DNA from: Collybia mongolica
Taxonomy: Eukaryota; Basidiomycota; Agaricomycetes; Agaricales; Clitocybaceae
Assembly (NCBI GenBank): GCA_013420905.1
Contig: JAAXNY010000009.1
Span: forward strand, 2,480,001-2,544,000
Reading direction: 5' to 3'
DNA length: 64,000 nucleotides
The translations under genes were made by a program, and so were the position numbers. The notes under the pieces are model-generated. The model ran no database searches and had not been told where the DNA came from. It saw only the letters and a program-made list of their open reading frames with translations. Positions 55,709 through 64,000 of this stretch are shown one piece after another (within the stretch, counting starts at the first letter, position 1; every line of letters begins with the position of its first letter).

Positions 55709-58139
55709 ATGGCAACTTCCCCACACTCTTTCCCGACTCCTACAAAACGGCTGTCGCAGTCGTCGCAACTGCCATTGCCACCGTCGCTCAACGCCTCGAT
55801 GTCCCAGCGACCCCACGGCGGCATCACCATCTCCAGCTCAGGCCATAGCACTGGGCCCAGCAATGGACTCAACAGTCCCACGTTTTCACCCCGTGCTCAG
55901 CCATCAGCATCACCAACGACGCCCTCCTTCCCATCTTCGGCCCTCTATTCACCTTCACCACACACGAGCTCAACACATGCCGGTGGCATACAACCATCAT
56001 CGTTATTCTTCCGGCCTTCACGGCCAGCGCAGCAGCAGCAGTACTCGCGCCCGTCGTCTGCGGCATCAGAGGAGCATCCCCCAGACACCGACCACTACCC
56101 CCTCGCGCCACTGACCACCGCAAACCGTCACTCACTCGCCCACAGCTCCATCGATGAAGCCAACACCACTGCTAACGAGTCTGCGCCCGACGACCGTGTC
56201 CACTTTTCGTCGTTGAAGCGCATCAAGCAGAGCCGCGAGCCGCTGCTCCCCATTGGAGGCAGCCCCACACGCCGGCCATCTGTCTCTGCTACCACCACCA
56301 CCCTTACAAGCCGACAACATGGTAGCTCCGTGCTGCCCAACCCATTATCCCCTCCAAAACCCTCCGCGACGCGCTCAGTCCGCAACAGTTTCGACCGTGT
56401 GCTCAGGGGCATGAGTTTCGACTCCCTCAAGCGTAAATCCGCGTCGAGCCCTGTTCTCGAGAAGGAGAAACAACCAGACGAAGAGCGTGGATACTTGCAA
56501 CCTGAGACTCTGGTCAAGCGGACATCTGAGTCACCACTCCATTTCGGTTTGTCCTCTGCTCCTCGTCTTCATTCGCCGCTTCACCCGCCCTCTGCATCGC
56601 GTACCCCATCTCCACAACGTTCTTCGTCATCCTCACCCTCCGCATCCCCCGTTCCCTCCTTCATTCCCACTCCGCCATCACCTTCAGTGGGACCTTCATT
56701 AATCGAAACCCCCATACATGCTCCTGACGGCCGGCTTATGTATAAGTACGAGCTACACCCTTCCCGAAACCGCTTTTTCCTCCACGGGCACCTCCTCACT
56801 GGTGGCGATTCCCCATGGGCATTTATCGCGAGCTTCGGACTCATACTCGGACTCGCTGGCGTATGGTTTGGCACAACGTGCGTATTTTGGTGGACAGGTG
56901 GTGTGGGCAGTAATGGGATGAGAATAATAGGACCAGGTGGAAAGGCGATTGTGCTCGTAGGGGCATATTTGGCTGCGTTGGTGATAACGAACATGGTGGC
57001 TACGGTGCGTCATTTCCATTTCTATAATTCTTTCTCTGTCGTATACTAATGTTTATCTTTCTAGGCAACCACTGACCCAGGCATTTTGCCCCGTAATCTT
57101 GATCTCGACCCACCCTACCCTGCCACATCGCCGTCCGATGGGGGCGTCCGTGCCCCAATGCCGCGGGATCTTAAAGTCCGTAGCGATGTGTGAGTGCGCT
57201 CCCATTTATTTTCCTTTCTAATAAGTTTCCCCACGTTCTGTTCTCTGCGCCTTTACTTTCTCTGTCAACCCAGGTGTATGGCTCTCCACCTAAATCCTTA
57301 AACTCTACTTTACTCCAATCATCCCTTGCCGGTTGACTTACTCCTTGTTCTAAACAGCGTACGAGTTAAATACTGCCCGACATGTAAAACATATCGTCCA
57401 CCACGTTCGAGTCACTGTAAGATGGTGAGCTTTAACCGTGTTTCCACGAGGAAAAGGCATTAGCGAAACAAAAGGCACTAACAATATCTGTTAGTGCGAC
57501 AATTGTGTTGACGGATGCGACCACCATTGTCAATGGGTGAATAACTGTGTTGGCCGGCGCAACTACACGTCCTTCTTCGTGCTTCTACTCGCAGCCACCG
57601 CGACCCTCGTTCTCATCATTATCACATCGGCCTTGCACTTATACTTCCTTGCACACCATGGCACCCGCGGTTTCAGGGGTGCGCTGAGCGATGGCGCGGG
57701 GAGTGCGGTTGCGTTTTCCGTGGCGATTGCCGTGATATGGCCTGTTGCGGCGTTGCTGAGCTATCATATGCGGGTGAGTGGTTTCTTACATGGTCTCAAA
57801 ATAAGGATGAAACTAATTGGACTTGATGGTGGGCAGTTATTGCTATTGAATGTGACAACAATTGAACAGGTATGTGGTCGGTAAGCCTCATAACATATCC
57901 CTCGTCCTCACTAGCTCCCCGGCCTCTTCGTTTCCTCCTTACAGATCCGAAACCAAGCACATAAAACTCTTGTCCCGGGCGCTCCCCCACCGAACCCTTT
58001 CTCACACGGTAACTGGAGGAGAAATCTGCTTGCGGTGCTATGCCGCCCCGCGGGGTACTCGTGGCTGGATGCGTCGGCGGTTGCTGTGGAGGATCGCAGG
58101 GAGGTGAATCCGGGCTTTGGGAGTGAGGTTGAGCGATAG
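55709..58139 (+). CDS. ERF2: DHHC palmitoyltransferase (Erf2-like)
   Basis: S-acyltransferase in internal membranes; in yeast Erf2 with Erf4 palmitoylates Ras. The long N-terminal exon (start MATSPHSFP) codes for ~300 residues of Ser/Pro-rich disordered sequence, then two membrane helices ([37 protein letters not shown]). After short introns come [10 protein letters not shown], the Cys-rich domain [20 protein letters not shown] and the active site [17 protein letters not shown]. Two more helices and the TTIEQIRNQ motif follow. Stop at 58137-58139. The TDPGILPRN and TIEQIRN motifs are typical of Erf2. Specific substrates are not predictable here. Confidence 0.93.
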
Positions 58140-61100
58140 TTGTCTCTGTACTTGATGGTGAGCCTAGTGCGGTATACGATTTCATGTGGTTCTGGTGTGT
58201 TATAGAGTCTAGATGGATTGCTCTCCTTCCAGCATTTGTGTTTTTTAATTGCTTTTGATTCTTATTCATTGCTGGTGCTTTACATAATTTATGTCTCCTA
58301 CTCGTAGTCTCACTCTCATACACACACTCTCTCTTGCCACTTGCACTTGATACCGATACCCCATGGTAGCAAATTTATACAATAACAGGATATTTTTTTT
58401 GGGTCCAGAATGAAGGCTCTGGAGAAATGCCAAGGGCATCTTGATCCACCAGAAGCGATCACTTGCTTCGTCTCGCTAACGATGCCAGTCAACGCCAAAA
58501 CGCTCATCCCACCGACAAGTCGTGACGACGCACCGCCAATGATCCGAGCCACTAAGTGTTTATCCCTTGTCTCTGCAGTACTGAGTACCAGTCTAAAACA
58601 CTGCCTCCCGTGGCGAACTCCTCGCGGCAAGGTTTTCTCAAGGCCCCTCGTCACACTCAGGAATCTGGGACCGCCCTAAGGCCTAAAACGTAGGCTCGCA
58701 GTCAGTGATAGAACTATGTCATGTTCAACAGCGGGATCCCTTGTCTAAAAGAATTTCCTGGTCAACAGACACCTTCGGGCGAAAAATACCCGAAATGCAC
58801 ATCCCACCAAAGCGCCACCTGATCACGAATACAACCCATCAGAAACTTGGGTGATTTCGGATCGCACTGCGTTCTATTCAGCGAGATCATTATTTACAGG
58901 ATCCCTGAAAAGTCAAAGAGCCGATACTAGACACCCAAGCAAGATTAGCTCAACCCTGACCCGGACCGCAAGGTGGTCTGGGCCTTTTCATTTAGGTATT
59001 CCAGAGTAAGTTCATGAACCTTTAGCATCAGAATCTGGAGGTTGATGGAATCGGCTCAGGAGCCCCTTCATCAAATAACATAACTTTTGCCACTGAAGTG
59101 CCCTGAATTAGGGACCTCTGCCGGCCTCCGGAAACACATTGTTATATGTGTTGCAGCCCTAACGACTCGAAGACAGGCTATTGACGCTGTTGACTCTGAC
59201 TTCTGCCTCTCTGGTATCTTCTGGGGCAATCCCCTTCAGATTCTTACACACTCCTCCTGGAGTAGGGACATAGCAAGGATCATCACTGGTACGACAGCAG
59301 ACAACAGACAACTCGGAATTAAATGTTACTTTGCCTTCGGACGGCGCTTGGATTAATCTCAGACTCTGAGACGGAATTACTAGGAGCTTTCAATGTCGCC
59401 AATAAAAGCATTTATGGCACCACCGTTGGCTTCTATCCCTTGGAGGCGGCTCTGGAAAATGCAAGGCATTAATTCATCCTTGGCTCTGAAGGGGGCAAGG
59501 ACCTTCCAAACCTGTGTATACCCTGGTCTATGAGAAGGTTGACATGTTCTACGCCCCAATTGCCTTTTTCTGGGGGCAGATAACTAGATGCCGTAGTTCA
59601 TCCTCTTATTCGGCAAGGGATATCTCGGATCGTGGGCATTAAACGCATTCGATTTCCATTCGTGAATATATCGATAAATCCCACTGGCAGGGGCTTGCTA
59701 ACCCCGAATGGCGTATCCAGTACACTAGAATTGTCCGGCCAGGAGTTTGGCTTCCTGGCAAAAATTCATGAGACTCGTTGCGAATACAGACTATGCTATT
59801 GGTTGAAAACATTTTTTGGTGATAAAGGCGGGAATGAATCATCAAGCGCTCTGCTTTCCTTTCTTCGCTCCAAGTCAGTGTTTATTGGGAATTTAACCTC
59901 CAGATGTCAAGTTTACGGTCACATAGGTTGCGCGTACATAAGGTAGCCAATGATCTGGAATAATGTATGGCTCGTCATTTGGAAAGCCACTTTGTTCATT
60001 GACGAGCCAGTCGCTGAGAAATACGACTACTAACAGTATTCCAACACTAGTAGACACAACTTTCGCATGAAATTATTTGTGATTATGGATCAAGCGAACG
60101 CTCGAGACGTCTGCGAAGATCTCGAGGGGCGATATCTATATCAGGTTGATGCTTGGGAAGCATAGGTCGATATTAATTCCTTTACGGGGAGGTGGCTGCG
60201 ATCGACGTTGCGTACCCTACGTTGAGTGACAATGTAACATTTCACTTCATGGAACTTCTTCGGGGGTCATGCAAGCGATTTCGAGTCGAAAGGAATTTTT
60301 TAGGCCATTCCAGCCTGTAAGGTTATATTTTTCCTACTAATCTCTGATACACATCACACTCCCTTGAGAGGTGGCTCGATTTATTGACTAGGGTGAACTA
60401 ACATCATTTGATGTGAACAGTCACGTACTGTCGTTTGTTATATCCCAAAGGACTGAACAACTAATCTCTGACGTTAAAGTGTTTAGACCCTCTATTACTA
60501 GTCTAAGTTATGAATGTTTGAACCCCGAGAACGTTGAGTCAATGCCTTTGTAGCATGTGCTAGCGATAATTCAAAGGGCATCAGCACTTGCCACATGTAG
60601 ATCCAAGCATAATTGCATTTGTATTATCTCCTAACCGCGGGGTTCAACCTTGTTTTTGGATGAGCGCGTAACGGTTCGGAGCCTTCGCGGAACAACAATC
60701 TGTCACCCAGAGGGATGGAGACTTTCTGGACCCGGATATGAGGGTAAGGAGGGGCAAGGTAGGGGAGGGTATACAAGGTTCGTTAAGCCTTAAGCGGGTG
60801 ACGGCGTTGCTAAATTTCATCCCGAAGGTATAAAATCAACTTCAGTCCCTTTTCTAGTATTCTCGTATTCCTGACCGTCGTGAGTTGCGCCTTTTGTTCC
60901 GAAACGCTCCGTTCAATAAATTCGAGCGCCCATTTTAAAGATTATCTGTCGTCTGAGGTAAAGATATCCAATTTTCGTCATGAGTTCAAAGTAGCGTGTC
61001 GTCCCCGCCACAGGCGTTTGGGCGGGGATTTTTGCCCAGTGGGTAAAGGAAAATCTGGAATTTCCGGTATATAGTGTATAAGCATCTAGGTCATCTCCAG

Positions 61101-62320
61101 GTTCGTCAGCGATTGCGATGAGCTACTGGTCATCTAAGCCCAGTAAGTAACATGACCTTCCCTGGTCAGGGCCATGCCCATGACGGCATTGTGCCCAAAG
61201 TGTTGGGTCCTCTGAAAAGATCACCAGTACTGGTACTTGAAGGTGGATTGTATGCTGAGGGTCGGCGATGGACTGAAGAATACGCAAAAACCGGGACGGT
61301 TTTGTCTTGGCGAGGCGAAGATGACCTGCGCGTTAGGTGCTTCCCATTTAATTGATTGGTCACCCCCAATCGAGATTCGTGAGTAAGTGAACGTGCTGAT
61401 GAGACAGGTCTGCTCCACAATCATGAGGCTGTGAGACCCTTCTGGGGACGCGTGTGATCTGGGGTGGTCGTCCTAGCAAATATGATAGATACTGTTATTG
61501 GACCGGTGACTTAGTGAGCTCGAGTCGCTCCCCGGGGTACACCGGCGTTGCCGTTATGGTGATGATGGACTCGAGAACTTGTTTGAGAACTTGCGTGGCC
61601 AAGGAAGCATGTAGAAGACCACTCACAACAGGATGCTGATCATTAACGTTTGTAGCGTGTTTCGCTTGATGGAAGGCGTTCCTGGGCTTCATAGATGTGC
61701 CGCCGGTTATGTGTTCAATTGAATTGATGTTCCTGTGACGCATGTTGATTTTATATATGATCGTGGCACTCGACAAGTACAAGACACGACATATTGTCTG
61801 AGTGACCTGACAAATTATATGTAAGTAGGAGCGCAGTCAAGTAAATTGCGAGGGGTGGATGAAACGGGGTACGATAAAGCGAATACGAAGGTGGCGGGAA
61901 GTTTGTCATACGATGTCGCGTATCTAGGCGAGAAACCCTGATTAGGAACAGGGTTTACTCGCGGAACACCTAGGTTGAAGCGGAGATTGAAAAAGAATGG
62001 TCGGCTTGTGCACGGTTCCACGCTCGGCAGGTTGTGGACAATATCGACCAAACGCTGCAGCATTCCTCGAGGTGGGCGGGTTTGGTATTCTATCGTTGAT
62101 CAGTGGAGCTTACGTCCAGATCAAGAACATCCCATCGGGCGCGCTGGAGCACGGTTATCGTCGAGGAAAGTTGAAACGCGGATTATAATTGAGTAGCTGT
62201 GGTTTACTAAGCGGGCTTACGCTGTCGAAAGGTTAGTATTGCGAAACATCCACAAGAAGGAAAAAAAAGGAAGAAAAGGGGGGGAAAATCATATAATTCG
62301 GAGGATTCCAGGAATTGAGA
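58140..62320. other. 4.2-kb region without a recognisable gene
   Basis: Several open stretches exist on the plus strand, for example 59087-59356 (SDFCLSGIFWGN), about 59370-59950 (ELLGAFNVANKSIYG; KTFFGDKGG), 61152-61355 (VLVLEGGLYAEGRRW) and about 61995-62190 (FLEVGGFGILSLISG). None has a recognisable domain, consistent splice sites or a clear start. Composition is normal rather than CpG-depleted. Decayed or fast-evolving genes are possible; I cannot support a call. Confidence 0.4.
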
Positions 62321-64000
62321 ATGGCAAGTTCCCCTGGGTCACGACGCAGCTCTGCAGACGCCACCACGCCGCCGTTGCCGCAACAGCCGCACCCGCCGAC
62401 TCCGCCTTCGCCCAAGCCGACCCCGCCTGCGCCAAAGAAATCGCGGCAGAAGAAATCAGTTCAAAAGTCCAATCCGCCCGAGACACCTCCAGTCCGTAAG
62501 TCTTTCCGGGTCTGTTTCCAATCTCTAGTCTTTAATGTCGTTCAGCCCAACCCTATCCAGTCCCCGCCAACATTTCCCAGCGAGGGCACATTATCCACCC
62601 CTACGCACCACATCCATATCATCTCATGAACCCCGCGTACCCCCCCTATCAGCAGCAGCATTACGCGCCCCAACACTCTCCTCCCATGAATCCAAGTGGT
62701 CCAGGTATTCCCGGTCACCACCCGCCACACCCGTCCCAGTACACCTACCCATACCCCCCACCGCCTCATTACCCCCAGCCGTACCAGTATTCACAGCCGA
62801 TGATGGTATATGCACCGCGTCCGAGTGCCCAACCTGAGACTCCACAGGACTCTTCGTCCCCCACCCTCCAGAGCGCGCCCCCCAACAAGCGCAAACGTAA
62901 GAGCACCAGTGAGGGCAGAAAGAACGACAAATCTGACGATGAGAACGGCGCCTCTGGAAGCGACATGGGCGCCCAGCAGCGGGCCCAGACAATTGTCGAC
63001 ATGAAGAAGCGCACCAAAACTGTAGGCATCTCGATCCCCACCGTGCCCCCCCCCGTAATCTCTTTTTGTTGACCATATTACAATCCCTTCCTAGCAACGA
63101 GCCTGTGACTCCTGCCGCAGCCGAAAAATTAGATGCGATATTATTGCGGACGCGGTACGACACACGTCCCAGGCCGTGTTACTAATATTTATTGCCATTT
63201 ACAGGAACCCCCAGCGTGTCAGCACTGTAAACAATATGGTTTCGAGTGCACTTTTTTCTTGCCCATCACCGAGACCCGTTTCAAAAAGAAAAAGCTTGAA
63301 GAGGAGGCTGCCGACAAGGCAACAGAACCAGGCAGAGTCGTCTCGCCCCCTCAAAGAACAGATACTCAGTCAAGCGTTTTCGGTATGTACATGTATCATA
63401 GCCTGTCCCCTGTCTGCCTTTGTTTTCGGTTTGCTTTCCCCCTTCAGACTTATATGACGGCTTAGGTCCTACGTCTACTGCACATCTTTTGCACTCTCAA
63501 GCCACCATCAACCCGCGCATCTATGAAAATTACGACCTCCGGTACCACCACACCTTCGAAATCAGCAAATCGGGTGATGGTCTGATTACAGTGCAGAAGC
63601 CTGCTTCTGACGACCCACAACTCTCCCAACCGAAGCCCGTCGATCTTCGCGTAGAGCGGGAGGTCATAGAGCAGTTGGTCAATGCGTACTTTTCCGAGGT
63701 AGCGCCGCTTCTCCCGGTCGTTACTCAGGCCGAGTTTCTTGCCACGCCCAACCCGCCGCCCATCTTGTTGTATTCTATGTGTCTTGTGGCAGCGGCGAGG
63801 AGGGAGGTGCCACAGGGCATATTTGATTCAATTCGATATGCTGTAAACAATATTATCAAGGCCGACGACGTTCTCTCTACGGCGTCCATTGCGAACGTCC
63901 AAGCCTTGCTGATTTTGTGCATGTCGGGCGATTGCCATTCGCCGTTTGTCCCCAATGCCTTGTCTGGGCTTTGGATCCGTCTTGGTACTGCTCTTAGGAT
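62321..64000 (+). CDS. Zn2Cys6 fungal transcription factor, 5' part
   Basis: Start MASSPGSRR at 62321; runs off the window end. Exons 1-2 encode Pro-rich then Tyr/Pro/His-rich low-complexity sequence (YPPYQQQHYAPQ), and a basic KRKRKS segment. The Zn2Cys6 binuclear cluster spans two introns: CDSCRSRKIRC joined to CQHCKQYGFEC, giving Cys spacing 2-6-10-2-6 (about 63109-63250). A linker with a basic KKKK stretch follows, then VEREVIEQLVNAYFSEVAPLLPVVT, the start of the fungal-specific (middle homology) regulatory domain, to the window edge. A nuclear DNA-binding regulator; target genes unknown. Confidence 0.9.

Overview
This window is nuclear DNA of a basidiomycete fungus, most likely a transposon-rich agaricomycete. 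The evidence is many short (about 45-100 nt) spliceosomal introns, compact genes on both strands, basidiomycete-style housekeeping genes, and Ty3-type chromoviruses plus a LINE whose decay is dominated by CpG transitions. The species is not identifiable from what I can see.

Left arm (1-16.8 kb): compact host genes. In order: the C-terminal end of an amino-acid transporter, a Rab6/Ypt6 GTPase (-), methylenetetrahydrofolate reductase (+), an APC15-like subunit of the anaphase-promoting complex (-), a CreC/WDR20-type WD40 protein (-), mitochondrial branched-chain 2-oxoacid dehydrogenase E1-beta (+), mitoribosomal mS38/Cox24 (+), an uncharacterised protein with a retropepsin-like domain lacking its aspartate (-), a possible small membrane protein (-), the SUMO-conjugating enzyme Ubc9 (-), a degenerate intron-bearing tRNA-Arg(ACG), and phosphopantetheine adenylyltransferase (-).

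Middle (16.9-52.1 kb): a 35-kb nest of transposable elements separating the divergent genes for phosphopantetheine adenylyltransferase and FIG4. An old CpG-poor layer (LINE fragment, retroelement gag remnants) carries a well-preserved Tc1/mariner element (19021-20628) and a LINE with an 18-bp target duplication at 21902 and 51186. The LINE is interrupted by Ty3 element G1 (22644-36013), itself interrupted by Ty3 element G2 (23908-30834), and by a 1.2-kb solo LTR. Beyond the first poly-A tract (42865) lies a decayed relative of G2, called G3 (42866-49376), and then the 3' end of a second LINE copy. The best explanation is nested insertion followed by recombination between two LINE copies. G1 has a 1300-codon intact pol. 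G2 is nearly intact and, like G3, carries a third ORF with two zinc knuckles between pol and the 3' LTR. G1 and G2 both show the arrangement expected for Tf1-type self-primed reverse transcription, and G2/G3 have a -1 slippery heptamer at the gag stop.

Right arm (52.2-64 kb): FIG4-type phosphoinositide phosphatase (+), an Erf2-like DHHC palmitoyltransferase (+), about 4.2 kb without a gene I can recognise, and the 5' part of a Zn2Cys6 transcription factor (+) that runs off the window. The host genes do not form one pathway; the main relationships are shared divergent promoters and the transposon nest between two of them.
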